Below are positions 1 through 12,900 of a stretch of DNA of 64,000 nt, in pieces (the first letter of the stretch is position 1; each line of letters begins with the position of its first letter). The stretch spans positions 230,322,896 to 230,386,895 of the forward strand of contig NC_081406.1 in the NCBI RefSeq assembly GCF_030272615.1, read 5' to 3'. This DNA comes from Cryptomeria japonica. Lineage: Eukaryota; Streptophyta; Pinopsida; Cupressales; Cupressaceae. Position numbers and translations under genes: made by a program. The notes under the pieces were generated by a model. That model saw only the letters and a program-made list of their open reading frames with translations. It ran no database searches and had not been told where the DNA came from.

Positions 1-3000
1 TTCACACAATTAATCCAACAAGCTGATTACCTTAATAACGAGATAATTCTTAATTAGGATAATTTCTTTCAGAAGATGGAAATATAAAACACAAGCAAAG
101 ATTCATCCATTAAGATCTATTCATAATCTTCATTCAAGCTTTTCATTTAAAATTACAAGCCATACATCTAATATTCTAACACACTAGAATTTCATCATAA
201 ACATAAGAGATCTTTCAAGCATACTAAATTTTCTTAACAACAACTGAATATATATTCCATTACTCTAAGTTACATTTTTTTCATATTCCAATTTATTGCA
301 TTTAAAAGACAATTGCATACATGCATCTACGATATATCTCATCTAAACCACTTAGGCATTCGATCAAAATGGCATTCAAGAAAGGACTGCATAAAAGCAT
401 TTAAAGTTAATTCCATCTTATCCACTTATACGTTCTAACATAAGCTAATCATACATGATAAAGCTGAATAAAGGAAATATAAGAGAATAACATCACATAA
501 CACCATAATGATCTCGGAGTTCACCCCTAAAGGGCTACATCTCCGGGTCTGCTCAACTGCAAGACCCCTCTGAATAATAATAAAGTTAAGAATACAAGAG
601 GTTACACCATTACAATCCAGCCACCAAGGCGAAATATAAACAATATACAAACGACCACATCGGTCAATAATACATAAACGATCCCTGAAAAGAAAAGGAT
701 CCAGCTAAACATAATCAAAGCTAAAACAAAGGTCCATTGGAGCATCCACAAAACTGAGCCATCACCACCCAAGGTCTAACATGAAACTAGGTACTCACAA
801 GGGCAAAGACAATAGGACAACTGACAAAAGTACTCCTAACAGGACAAACGACAACACACTAGTGAACGTAGGGACAAGTGTCATCACACAACCTGGTACG
901 GTTACCATGGCAGGTCTTCATAGGTCCCGGCCCCATACACTGGGTTACCCTGGCAGCCTAATCCGAGCCTCCGGCCCATCCAAGCCTCATGTGGACCCAC
1001 ACATCCTCTCGTGAAGACAAGGATGGTGGTTTGCCATTTCAGGCCTTCTCACAACATGTCGAGTCTGTGTTAGCACTCGTCCCATGTGTGAGGCACATTA
1101 TCTTACTTAGAGATTACATTCTAATCTACTGATAGGTTATCACTTATTAGACTCACTTTCGATGGGTTACCCAGCAGCCACTTTGGGCGCGGCCCCCAAT
1201 CGAAAGCCACTTTCCCATACGACACTAGACTAAACTCAGACGAACTCAAAAACCAAGGAATGCACATGGTCAGACGAATGGAGTTCAAGAAAGAGGGAAC
1301 AACCAACTGGTCAAACACGACTCATCATTCGACACCTACACAAAGGATATGACCAATTACGACACAACCACAAAACAACAGTCAACTCAAAACTGAGGAC
1401 AGAAACAGGTACCCCAAGTCAATCCATACGACAGGGTCCTAACAAACAAAGCATGACTTGCCATTACATAAGCAAAAGCGAATATAGAAATTAAACTCGC
1501 ATAGGTAATATTCAACAGATACAATCTTTCCGAATTGATCTAAACATTAAAAGTCGATCAAGCTTTCTACAAGAGCTAAAAGAAATTGCAGTTATCTACC
1601 TCATCTAGCAATAGTTTGTTCTTGGTTTTCTAACTCTCTAAGGTTCAAAGCATCGAACAGACATATTAAGCCATAATGAGTTCTTAAACCAAATTCATAT
1701 TAATAAAACTCAGACAACCATTAATCAATTAAATAAGATACTTAATCTTCAATTAAAACATCATTGACGTACTGGTTTAAAAGTAAATCCTACACACTTG
1801 TCTTTTCCAGAACCAATACACGCTATATAGATCAAGGAATTATACATATTTAGGGAAGCCAAATAAAGAACATCCATTCCCAGATTAACAAATTGTTTCC
1901 TTGAGCATATAGAGAAAATTACAAAAATTAACTATTAATAAATGAATGTATTTAATAATCCGCGATTGATTAAATATAATCAAATTAATAATTAATACAA
2001 AATAGACAAATTAAGTATTTAATTACCAAAATACGCATTAAAAACAAGATGAGTTCGAATATTAACTATTGTATATATATATATATATTTTAAAACAATA
2101 TACAATAAATTAATAACCAATCCTACTTGAATTTTTTTACTTAAATGCCAATATTTATAATAATCAAAACTTAATTAAAATATCAAACATAATTAAAAAC
2201 TTAATTTAAAATTAAATTTAATCATATTAAACTATAATATATATATATATTTTTAAAAAAATACATAAAAAAAAACGTTTCTTTTTTTTATACAAAAAAA
2301 ATAACATAAGTATGGGGGAGGGTACCCACGTGGACCCCCACGTGGGCCCCCCCCTTGGGAGCACATGCTGCATCCCATTGGGAGCACGCAGCCCCCATGG
2401 GAGAGCTGCTGTTCCCAAAGGGAGCACGCAGCTTCCCATGGGAAGCGCTGCTGCCCAATGGGCACGCAGCACCCCTCCACGTGGTGGGGTACTCTCCCAT
2501 GTGGTTGGGGTTTCCCATTTTTAATATATAATTTTTTTATTTTTTTTATATTTATTTTCATTTTTTCAAACAAAACTGTTTACTATGTTTTACACAGTCT
2601 AAAAAAAACAGTCTCCCTGAGACTAACAGAAATTATTTCTATTTTTTTTTTTTATTAAAACCAAAACCCCATTAATATATTTTTAAACTACCCAGAACAG
2701 GGAAGGGGAAAATTTCTCCAAAAACCAACAGCATATTGGCCAAATAAGATTGATCTTCACAAATTTAACCTCTAATCTGCCAAACCCCCAACTAAATTTC
2801 AAATTTTATTTATTTTAAATCATTCTTAGCAAACCAGAAATTGATTTGAAAACAAAGAATGAAATCAAAGAGGGATAATTTCAAGATCTTATTCCCATTC
2901 TACTCCAATAATCAATCAAACCGATTTTTCAATAACAAATTCACTTCTTTCAACCAGAACAGTAAATTCTTTTGGCAACAAGAACACAATTTAGAATCCT

Positions 3001-4029
3001 ACCTTCATACGCAATCCTGGTAGAGATTTGCTGAAGAGCCCAACCTGCAAGCTCAAGAATTCCTCCTCCTTCCAGAATCCCCCCAAATTTCAACCAAAAA
3101 AACTTTCTCCAACCAAATATTTTCCAAAAATGCCCATCCTCCAAAATTTCCCAAAATTTAGGTTATATGGAAGAGTTGACCAAAATTCCATTTTTGGGAA
3201 TTAAAATTTTTATTTAAAAATAATTCTCAAAAATTAATTCTTTTCTAACTATATCAACAATTAAATTGCTTTCCAATAAAAAAAATTGATTTTTCTCATT
3301 TAATTCAATTTACCCTTTCTAATCTAAAAGGCCAACAGAAAACAATTAAATCTATTGCAATTAAATATAGAACTTTCTTTTTCAACAGCATATACAAAAT
3401 GCATTTAATATTTAAATTAACTATTTAATTGAACTTACTCCCAATTTAACACGAGCAATCCAATATCAACAAAAATCGCATAACGAAATCCCGATTAATC
3501 TAGTCCATTAATCTTCAATGCACAAACACATATATAATCAAAATAATTACTAAGGACTAATTAATCAATTTAACCATACACACCAAGCACGCAAACCGGG
3601 AAGGTCAACCAAACAGACGACTCGCAAACCCGAACAAAAAGGGATTACCGACGACGACTGACGATGCTCACCTGAGCACGACTAGGGTCAACTAGGGTCT
3701 TACGACCACCTAATCCAACTCTAAGGATTAAAGAGGTACACTCAAACCTGTAAATCCAAGTGAAGACGAACCTCGCACTCATGCGACGTTGTACCTGAAA
3801 TCTCCTGCAACCAAGAGTCATACATGCATACATATATAAACTTAATGAAAGCGTTAGCCCAATATTAATACCACGAAATAGGAACACTAAACAACTTGCA
3901 TACAACTAGTGTGGGAACCCACATCAATAGCTATGCATTAAATCAAACATCTGACTATAATCATAATATTAAGATAAACTGAACAAGATTAAACCGAGAT
4001 TAGAAATTGATTAGGGCAGGGGTATTACA
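1..4029 (-). mobile_element. LTR-like AT-rich retroelement sequence, left end outside window
   Basis: No convincing coding region is visible in this stretch. At its right edge the minus strand begins TGTAATACCCCTGCCC, an LTR-like start similar to the TGTAATGTCCC start of the solo LTR at 31521. The other end is not in the window or is not recognisable, so the boundary is inference. The middle (about 530-1320) is less AT-rich and has short, probably fortuitous open frames; 1900-2300 and 2520-3550 are very AT-rich with many polyA/polyT runs. It could be one very long LTR or an LTR plus internal sequence of a gypsy element. Only the right boundary is supported. Confidence 0.35.
2312..2518. repeat. 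GC-rich palindromic minisatellite island
   Basis: A ~200-bp GC-rich block lies between long A/T runs. Its outer arms are inverted: a left arm of the form GGGAGGGTACCCACGTGG (near 2316-2340) and a right arm whose complement reads GGGAGAGTACCCCACCACGTGG (near 2478-2502). Between them a module of roughly 25-30 bp with GGGAGCACGCAG and CCCATGGGAA words repeats about four times, alternating in orientation. Overlapping open frames on both strands follow from the palindromic repeats and are not taken as genes. Confidence 0.65.
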
Positions 4030-4066
4030 CTATACACATTTCCTGCACACAAAAAGAAGAGAGAAA

Positions 4067-4758
4067 TGTGTTGGAAATAGGGGTTTGCCTTAGGTCAAAC
4101 CCCAGATTTATAATTAACTATGAAATTGAAATAAATCTAATTGAAATGATTGAAAGGAAAGGATCTCTTTTTGAAGGAGATGTTGAATTATGACTAAAAA
4201 TTGAATTATGGTACCTCCTTCTAAAGTTTTGTTTGTCTCCACATGGAATTAGGGTTTGTGAAGTCTTCAACAAAATAGGATAAATAATGTCTCCTTCAAT
4301 ACTTGAAACTTGACTTCACTGTTGCTCTAACCTGAAAGAAGATTGATTGTTACTCAATTTCTCTTGAATGCTTGATCTCATGTATGCTTTCTTGATTGTG
4401 GATGTGATTGATAGATGTTCAAATGAGAGGGGAAATCCTATTTATATACTTGCTCGTCGGTCAAATTGGCTAATTTTTTTACATGAGCCAACACGGAGAG
4501 GGAAATCCCGCTCAATTTTGAAATAGGACCAAGGGGTCAAATTGGGCCCAATCTATGGAGGACCATGGCATGGCGCCATGGTCCTGCCCTATTTTGGGGT
4601 AGGCATAAGGTTCCAGATAAGGTGCAATTCGAGTTTAGATGCCATTTGTGATGCATAAGCGCGTAATAAAGTCTTCAATCGAGTCGAGGGGTGCAAACAA
4701 TAAGGTGAAGACCTAAATGCAATCAAAATTGCAAAGAGTGCAATTTTAGGACACTACA
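4067..4758 (-). mobile_element. solo LTR, TGTAGTGTCC family
   Basis: On the minus strand the block starts TGTAGTGTCC and ends CCAACACA, canonical TG...CA LTR termini. The flanking 5-mers are agaaa (4062-4066) and agaag (4759-4763), a target-site duplication with one mismatch. Length is 692 bp. A TATA box lies on the same strand at 4448-4441. No PBS or coding region is adjacent, so a solo LTR is the simplest reading. The LTR ending at 20866 has a related start (TGTAGCATCC). Confidence 0.58.
4441..4448 (-). promoter_or_regulatory. TATA box of the solo LTR
   Basis: Minus strand reads AGTATATAAATAGG, a good plant TATA box about 310 bp from the LTR 5' end, where a U3 promoter is expected. Activity is inferred. 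Confidence 0.5.
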
Positions 4759-5743
4759 AGAAGGATCTGACATGAGGAGAGAGAATAAGCAGAGAAATAT
4801 AAAATTAGAGAATAATGATAACCATGATTTAGGAGGAATTATTTTGGGTAGATGAAGATTAGAGAAAGTGATTTGTAGGAATCATATAGTTAAGTTAATT
4901 AATTGAGATTAATTAACTAAGTGGAATTAGAAGAAATAAAATGATGAAGGTGACTTTAGAAGAATAAGGAAATTGATAAATTCATTATTGGACTATAGTG
5001 ATAAGATTAATTAAATTCGATTTAATTAATTTTAAGAGGATGAACATAATTAAATTAATTAATTATGTAGGAAGGCTTAAATTAATTAAATATTAATTTA
5101 ATTAATTTTAGACATCTACATCACCTTCCCTAGATTGAAAATGGTGGGCTCTCTCCAATTAGGAAATGTAAGAATCTATCACCAATGTCCATAGTTAAGC
5201 TTGAGCTAAATCCAAAATATTTATTATTTGGTAAAAACAAATCCATTATTTATATAGTCGTCAAACAACTAGAAAATGACTTTGTAAAGAGATTGTCCAT
5301 GGAGGAAACATCAAAAATAAATAATTAGGGTAATTGATACATCCAATTCAAAACATTATCTTACATCATATTGGATAGGTTCCAAAAAGAATTGTTAAAA
5401 TTTTCCTAGGTACCAAAGTGATAAATTGATCCTTTTGGAACTATTTAGATAGGTAGCATAGGTGTACCAAATGATTGTTGGCCGGGAAAAATTTAAGAAC
5501 ACCCCCCCCCTCGAACAAGGTGTAAAAAACCTAGCAAAAGGTGTATAATTGCCAAGGAAAATATTAATTTTACTGGCAAAATTTTGCGGTTTACAGAGAA
5601 AAAATAATAATCTCCATTGGCGAATCATTCGTGATCGCTGAAAGTTTGTGAAAAATCTTGGCGAATTGTAATGTTTTTAAAACCAAAAAAAATATTTGCA
5701 TGGGCGAATCATAATGTTTTTAAAACCAAAAAAAATATTTGCA
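4759..5743. other. AT-rich intergenic/retroelement-derived sequence
   Basis: No coding region is recognised. The stretch is rich in TTAATTAA-like words (4880-5120). From about 5600 it contains dispersed TTGGCGAA words that recur in the tandem repeats just downstream and again near 18.9-19.2 kb, so it probably belongs to the same repeat family as those arrays. Confidence 0.4.
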
Positions 5744-5906
5744 TTGGCGATTTCAACCTATTTTCAAACCATAAAAAAAAATATTGACGATTTCAACCTA
5801 TTTTCAAACCATAAAAAAAATATATTGGCGATTTCAACCTATTTTCAAACCATAAAAAAAAATATTGGCGATTTCAACCTTTTTCCAAAACATAAAAAAA
5901 AATATA
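5744..5906. repeat. tandem repeat, four units of 40-42 bp
   Basis: Units start at 5744, 5784, 5825 and 5865, each with TTGGCGATTTCAACC followed by TATTTTCAAACC and an A run. A different pair of ~55-bp direct repeats (AATGTTTTTAAAACC motif) precedes them at about 5669-5743. An open frame reading through the array on the plus strand exists only because the repeat lacks stops in one frame. Confidence 0.88.
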
Positions 5907-5922
5907 TTGGTACCTCAGCAGT

Positions 5923-6899
5923 CCCCGTCAAGTCATTAAAACACATGGCACACAGTCATCAACCCTCTGCCTGAAAGACTGCCCATTAGAAAATCTCGTG
6001 ACCTAGCGACAAGCTCTTACAACTCTATGTCCTCATCACCACAGCGACTTGGAGATAGTGGTAACTTTAACCCTTGTTGCATACTCGCCAACATAAAATT
6101 GTTTATCTCTTAACCGCTAGCACTTCACTCGCAAGCTTGTGGATTGATCACATCTTCAGACATTTAACCTCGCGAGCTGGCGATAACCATAAAACTTAAC
6201 CACAAACTGTCTAGTCACTAGCTCGCAACCTAAAAATGATAACATTAAACAAACATGAGAGCTAGTGACAATTGTATGAAATGAGTTACTCACTAACTCT
6301 CATTGTTATAATGCATGACATCAGACCAACTCGAGACCTCGTGACCAAAGCAATTTCATTAACAATCTCCAGCTTGCTAACATAAAATGCTAACACCCAA
6401 AAAGATAGAGACCTCGCAATGTAAACCCAAACCAACTTTTCGCCATCTCGTGGCTTGATCAGCTCTTCAGACATTTAACCTCGCGAGCTGGAGATAACCA
6501 TAAAACTTAACCACAAATTGTCTAGTCGCTAGCTTGCGATCTAAAAATGCTAACATTAAACAAACATGAGAGCTAGCGACAACTGTATGAAATGACTTAC
6601 TCGCTAACTCTCACAGCTATAATGCATGACATCATACCAACTTGAGACCTTGCGACCAAAGAAATTTTGTTAACAATATCTAGCTCGCTAACATAAAACG
6701 CTAACACCCAAAAAGCTAGAGACCTCGAGATTTAAACCCAAACCAACTTGTTGCCAGCTCGCAGCTTGAGCACATCTTCAAAAATTTAACCTCGCGAGTT
6801 AGCGATAACCATAAAACTTAAGCACAAACTATCTAGTCGCTAACTCGCGATCTAAAATGCTAACATTAAACAAACATGAGAGCTAGCGACAACTGTGGT
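5923..6899. repeat. left terminal repeat block with ~310-bp tandem units
   Basis: Tandem units of about 310 bp begin near 6162, 6473 and 6783, each opening with TTTAACCTCGCGAGCTGG and containing GAGAGCTAGCGACAA and GAGACCTCGCGA words. The units are full of short CpG-containing palindromic words (TCGCGA, GCTAGC) that are otherwise rare in this window. The same units recur in the block at 13777-14790. Confidence 0.75.
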
Positions 6900-8100
6900 G
6901 GCAATCTAATATGTACGAGGAATTTTTAAGGCTTGGATGCCGACTCATTCCCGGGGGACTAGTTTGAAGGTTTCTCCTAAGTCGAGGTTGATTAGACAAG
7001 CAAGGACGACAGTTTTAGAGGCATAAAAGGATTGGATAGCTTTTGAATTAGAGATGGGAGATCACGGATTCCTTTGAGAAATTAGAGGTTGCTTGTTGTC
7101 AGGGATTCTGAAGTAGAATTTATACAATCAAGGAGAAATAAAATCAGAACAAAATCATTTACATAAGATGAGCCTTAGCAGGATGCAGTGGATTTGATAG
7201 GCATGACTTCTAGAGTCCATAGCTGGTAGGGTGAGTTGAAAAGCACCAAAATGATGATTTTTCACATGAATGAGCATCACCAGATGAAGGGTTAAAAAAT
7301 TATAAATACAATGGGGTGGTGACTTAATTGGTAGAAGAAAAAAGAAAAAAAATTCATTTTCTGAGAGTGGTTTTTTCCTCAAAAAGGAAGATGATGTTTG
7401 AGCAGGATCGTGCATGGAGTTGATGTGCGCTCTATGATACCAGATGGGTTTTTTTTGGTTTTTTTCTCCTGTGTAAGTTTGTTTATTTTCAAAGGGGTTG
7501 TGAAAGTGAGAAGGATTTACAGAGGGGGCATGAAATCCTTTTCTTATCAAGAAAGGCCATGCCTGACACATCTTCTACTTCTACTCTGTCACTATATGGC
7601 AGGGGGTTCGAAGAAGGAGCCCGCAGAGGAATGAAAGAAGGATTTGTTTGGGTGGGGAGTGGCAACCAGTCATCTTTGTGACGACATGGAAGTTGCGACG
7701 CCTCTCCAACATATTATGTTTACCCTAAAGCTCCTCTTTCCACTTTCTTTGATCCTGGTCATGAAGGCTCGAGCTCCTCTTTCCACTTTATCTCATCCTG
7801 AGCATGAAGGTTGAAGCTCCTCCTCTATTTTAGGGGCAACTTTACTTCTTACCAGGACCTAGTATCCCTTCCAAGAAGGGAAAGGCTCTGTTGGACAGAA
7901 CGTAACATCTCACACTCCATCCAAAGGCATCAGGGTGATAATGGTACGACTCAAGCAATTTTGCTTCTACCAATTTTCAGTTGAAAAAATTGAGAATATT
8001 TTTGTAACAGAATTGCATATGGCATTTTAAGCCTAATTGCTGAGATTAAATGTTCTATTGACATGTGTCTCTTGGCCTAAAGCTTGTTGCTCCCTTTTCT
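6900..8100. other. unassigned sequence with a ~52-bp tandem duplication
   Basis: No gene is recognised. A direct duplication at about 7729-7834 contains AGCTCCTCTTTCCACTTT followed by CATGAAGG in each copy. Segment 6900-7130 reads on the plus strand as a low-quality coding-like frame with stops at 7037, 7076 and 7113, but I could not assign a family. A minus-strand PBS-like TGGTATCATAGAGC near 7442-7429 has a 2-nt insertion and no clear LTR beside it. Confidence 0.35.
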
Positions 8101-8107
8101 TCTATAA
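8101..8107 (+). promoter_or_regulatory. candidate TATA box in LTR-like promoter region
   Basis: TTCTATAAAAAGGG is a strong TATA-like match followed by a leader-like region to about 8460. It resembles the R/U5 part of a plant LTR, but neither LTR end was found. A downstream plus-strand open frame (8317-8613) of 98 codons has no family I recognise. Confidence 0.3.
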
Positions 8108-8635
8108 AAAGGGAAATCAAGGCCATTAGAAGGGTTCCTTTTGGGGGGGTCTCTTGAGGGTTTCGAAATTCTGGTTCCTTTAGGGTTCCTTTTCTAGTTC
8201 CATTAGTGAGTCAAGGTGAAAGGAGCAAGTTGTATAGTCATTTACAAAGCAAATGAAAAGCATTTAGTGTCAAGCTTTGTGTAGGTTCTTGAAGGAGTTA
8301 TATGTAAATTTATTTTGTGATAGAAGTAGTAATTTTATTCAATAGAAATAAAATTTTGATCTATTTCTCTCTGGTGTATAATTCTATCATCTTTCAAATG
8401 AATAGAATCAAGAGTTTTTTCATTTGTTGCATTATTATGGTGTATGTAATTTTTCATTTCATGCTTCCTATTATGCCCAGGAATGCGGAATTTCTGTTAT
8501 TCTGGAATCATATTAAGGATGCACCTCATTGTAATTGGTGGGTAGATTACTTAAGGGAAGAGGGTTTTGAGGTCCCAGAAAACCTGTTGAACATACCTAT
8601 GGATAAGATATAGGAAATCTTGAATGTTCACAGAG

Positions 8636-8638
<3 letters not shown>

Positions 8639-8702
<64 letters not shown>
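8639..8702. repeat. (AT)n microsatellite
   Basis: An uninterrupted run of about 32 AT/TA dinucleotides. The plus-strand open frame through it encodes only alternating Tyr-Ile and is not a gene. Confidence 0.97.
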
Positions 8703-8704
<2 letters not shown>

Positions 8705-9170
8705 GGCAAGGATACAAAGGCTGAGATACATGTTGACTATAGGTATGAGGAAATGCCAACTTTATGGAGGGAAAACATGTACATGATAGAACACCTCCAT
8801 ATATATTACATAAACATCCATAGCATATAAAATCATAAGAGTATTAAGAATGAAAGGATCAAACACCACAATAGATAGGAATACAACATAATTAGTAAAA
8901 CACGCATGCAACTCAATTAAAGGGAATATCTTTTGAGGATCCAATTCCATGATAGATGTTATAGACAAAGAAGTAAGAACATAGTCTAAGGTTGGGTAGG
9001 TGAGATCAAATATATACAACACAATGAAATCCCAAACCCTAAACAAGATGTAATAATAAAACAAAAATGAGGGTAGATCCAAACTCTAATCAAATTTAAT
9101 ATAAAAAGAATGCAATCATAAAATCAAATCTCACAAAAATCACGCTTTCATAATCAAAGGCAAACAAGAA

Positions 9171-9375
9171 AACATATTCACCCACAATGAATCAACTATT
9201 ATAATTGGAAGGTCACTTCTTTTGTGACATCTCCATATTGATGCAAGTATCATGGTATAATATACTATATATGTGATCTCTTATTGAGACAATGATCATA
9301 TAAACAAGCAAACATTCTCATCCACAATGAATCAACTATTATATCAATTGAAGGATCACTTCTATTGTGACATCT
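9171..9375. repeat. spaced direct duplication (~65 bp, twice)
   Basis: Two copies of ACAATGAATCAACTATTATA followed by a GAAGGTCACTTCT-type segment and TGTGACATCTCC occur at about 9171-9237 and 9311-9377, with ~75 bp between them. The surrounding 8703-9942 is otherwise unassigned AT-rich sequence. Confidence 0.75.
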
Positions 9376-9942
9376 CCCTATTTTTATTACTTATGGAGGT
9401 TGTACTTATTCACAACTCACTAATTTGACACAAAGGAGATAAATAAGCTGCAAATCATATTTTTGTTGATATTATATAATCACTTCCATCATACAACATT
9501 TAGAGATTCAAAATTTGTAACTCAAAGACTTGAAGAACACTATTCAGACTTCTTTATTTCTCTATAAAATTATAAATAGTTACAGAATACTCATGTTACC
9601 ATGTATCTTTCCTATCAATGACTGAGACCTATGACTCAATAAATCTGGACTTTACAAAATTTCTTAGCCCCTTCCTAAGTGATCATGGTATTCCTTTTAT
9701 AACCAAGGAAAGAAAACAAGCTATCGATCACTTAGGAAACTGGAAACTGGAGCAGCAACTGAAACTCTGTCTTGGCACCTTTGTCTATGGGTATTCAAGA
9801 TAACATCTTTAACTCAATGAAGGTCATCTGCAGTTGTCACAACAAAATCAAGATGCATTTTCAAACACTTATCCTCCCTATTAGCATCACTCAGGTGCCA
9901 GGTCATTCTACTCCTCGGAACAGACAAAAACAAAATAATCAT

Positions 9943-12900
9943 TCAAATTTCAGTTTGGGCCCTTTTGTCCTTGTTCATAATTATTTCCCATTTGGCTACT
10001 TCCTTATTTGTAGGCCAGGAAAACTTCTTAACCTCCTCTAACTGTCCAACAACCTCATTCCACCGAGCATCAGTTACAGCCCGTGCATCAACAACAAACT
10101 TTAAAAAATCCACCTCGGCCTTGTATAGTGCATCCAACACTTCATTAAAACCAAGAATATCTATGTCATTGCCTAGGTGGAGTAAAGTCTTTGTATTTTC
10201 TACTATCATCTCCAATTCATATTTCCAAACATCCAATTTGCTTCAGGATTTCCCTCTTTGTCATATATGGCAGGAACAAAAACACTATAGCCGTCAATGA
10301 ATTTCTGTAGTTTTCCCTTTATTAGCTGGTCCTTGCCCTTGAAAAATGAAAACAAAGAGTTCACAGTGCCTACAATCTCCTTGGTGTTAGTTATTTTCTC
10401 TAGTAGGTCATCCTTGTAAACTATAGCAACTTCCAATTTATCTATTAATTTGTTCCTTCCTGACCACACATTGAATAATGGTTCCAAAAATGAGATGGTA
10501 GAAAAACACACATCACCAGCTTCCTTCAGAGAAATGTGAAAGTTATGAACATCTTTAATTTGGCATTTTAACATATCAATTCTATGTTGGAGAACCTCCA
10601 ACAGAGCAAACACCCCTTTCTCATTTCTAGTTTTCTCCAACATCTATATCCTCCCAGCATACTCCTCAAGTTGAATCTTGATCTGGTCAGGAAATGAAAC
10701 CTCAATAGAGACAGGAACAAACTCCTTAGGTACATTGGTGGCAGTATCCACCATCTCTGCAGTATGGCCATGGGATGTACTCTGCATTTTGGCCAATTTT
10801 TCAGTCAACTCCTTGATTTGATCCTCCATTGATGCACTCTTCATTATCTCGTCTTCATACTTCTTTGCAATTACAACTACCTCCTTATATGTTTTAGAAT
10901 TTCTTTTCTACGAGTCCACTGTTTTAGCTTTATTCATATAAGAGACATGTATAATTAAATTTGCAATTTCATTATCCCTAGTGTCTTGCAAATTCCAAAT
11001 TAATCTGTCTCCCCTTCTCTCCCCTTGAATATTCATGAAATGGGGCTTCTGTGTGGCACGGGCAAGTGACCAGATTGCAAGTCTCTTGGATTTGGGATCA
11101 AATCCTGATCCTCTTACAAAATCTCCTACATCAACCTCTGATCTAAAAAGAGGATTTGATGTCCTTCTAATTTGGTCAATAATGAAGGTAGAGTGAATGT
11201 CCCACCCAAGCAACAACAACATTCTACTATTTTCTACAAGGAATCTTGCTTGTTCCACCATTAAATCCTCACTATCAGGATCATACACCTAGAGGGCTTG
11301 AACAATTTGTTCATTTTTCTCTTTACCTCCCTCTCCCAAATCCAATTATTTTCTCAACTCATTCTGCTTAAGTTTGATGAAGAAACTTTTGAACTCATTT
11401 GTTTTTATGAAAGAACCATATTCCATAAAATACTTTGATAGCATAATCCTTTCATCCATGTGAGTAGCCTGAGGTAAATCCACTCCTCCCACTTCTTTTT
11501 CAACTGGCTTCTCCCTAAGCCTATGTCTGATATCTTGAAAGTATTTACCTTTCTCAACAACCACTACCTTAGCAGGGTCCTTCCTTACCAATGCTCCCCG
11601 TTGCTCAACCTTCTGTCTTTTCACAGGTGGTTCCCTCATAGATTCCCCCTCATCACCACTCTCAACAATATCAACATCCATTATCGACTAATCAATAGGC
11701 ATATTGCCTTGAGAGGACAATTCATCCTCCGGTTCTTGTGGCTCCTTTTGTCCTGGCATTTGATCCATTAAGTCCTCATAAGCATTGAGCATCTTCTCCA
11801 TTCCATCCAAATAACCCTCTTGATGACAAAAACCAACAAAAGTGTGGCCACTCTCTTAGAATTCTTGTTCTAACCTCATCAAATTATCCCATTTCCTTCT
11901 TCTCTATTGCACAATAGTCCTTTTCGTCAAATTCCAGACTACATCCTCTTCATCAAGAGGCTCGTGATGTTTCACTTGTGCCCAAGGTGTCATTCTCTTT
12001 AGTGCAATTTTCATAAACTGCTTAGGGTCACAAAACCTAGAATAAGCAGTTACCATTCTTTATTGTTTTAACCAATTATTTCATCTAAGGTTATTTTGTC
12101 AATGGTACAGTCAGGAGCTACCCACAACCTAAGCAAAAGAGTTCCCTTTCTGTGAGTTAATAAATATTCTTTATCAGTTTAAGTGAGCTGTCAAATGAAT
12201 TCAGTTATGGATAATCTCATTGGAACAAATTTTGGTAAAATGTGTGGTGGTTGAGGACACCCATATACCCTCATGATAGTAAAATTATCAAAGAAAAAAA
12301 AAAACCCCAGTTATGAGTAATGGGCCAATTACGGACAAATTATTGTGGCCTCAAAAGCCTCCTCACACCTATGATAAGTCTTTCTTTCTTTATTCCTAAC
12401 ATATATGTTATAGGTAAAACAATCCAATTTTGAAAATAAAGAAAAGAGGAATCATAAGTGATACTATTCCACACCTGTATCCACTTTTGTACTAGCATAG
12501 GCATGTTGAACTCCACTCTTTCCAGTACTAATTCTTTGTCCATCTTGTCCATATTGTAGTACAAAATCAGGTGCATCAATATGGAATAATGTTTGAAAAT
12601 AATCACACAAGCATTCTTCTGGATGTCCACCAAGGCGTCATGGATGTGATGCACCAAATATCCCACAAAATTATAATTTGTATTGACTTCTAGATGCTGG
12701 ATGTTCATTGCCATCATCATAAGCTCAATTGGCACCGTACTTCTCCCATCCATCCCCAACACCTTACATAATCCATAAATTGTGCACTTCATATGGAAAT
12801 GGAAAGTACTCAAATCAAACAGCTCATCCACATTGTCAGGAATTGGAGACCGTTGCCAGACCTAGGCATGTATCGGGGAATTACATGCTTTTCTCTATCT

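Noticed and set aside
2227-2658. Several overlapping frames on both strands over the GC-rich island
   Set aside because: The palindromic repeat opens frames on both strands at once; no protein family features.
5696-5974. 92-codon plus-strand open frame over the 40-bp tandem array
   Set aside because: The frame exists because the repeat lacks stops in that phase; the product is only repeated Asn/Phe/Lys-rich units.
7429-7442. PBS-like TGGTATCATAGAGC on the minus strand
   Set aside because: Has a 2-nt insertion relative to the canonical PBS and no LTR end directly beside it.
8624-8830. Open frame encoding a Tyr-Ile repeat
   Set aside because: It is a direct translation of the (AT)n microsatellite.
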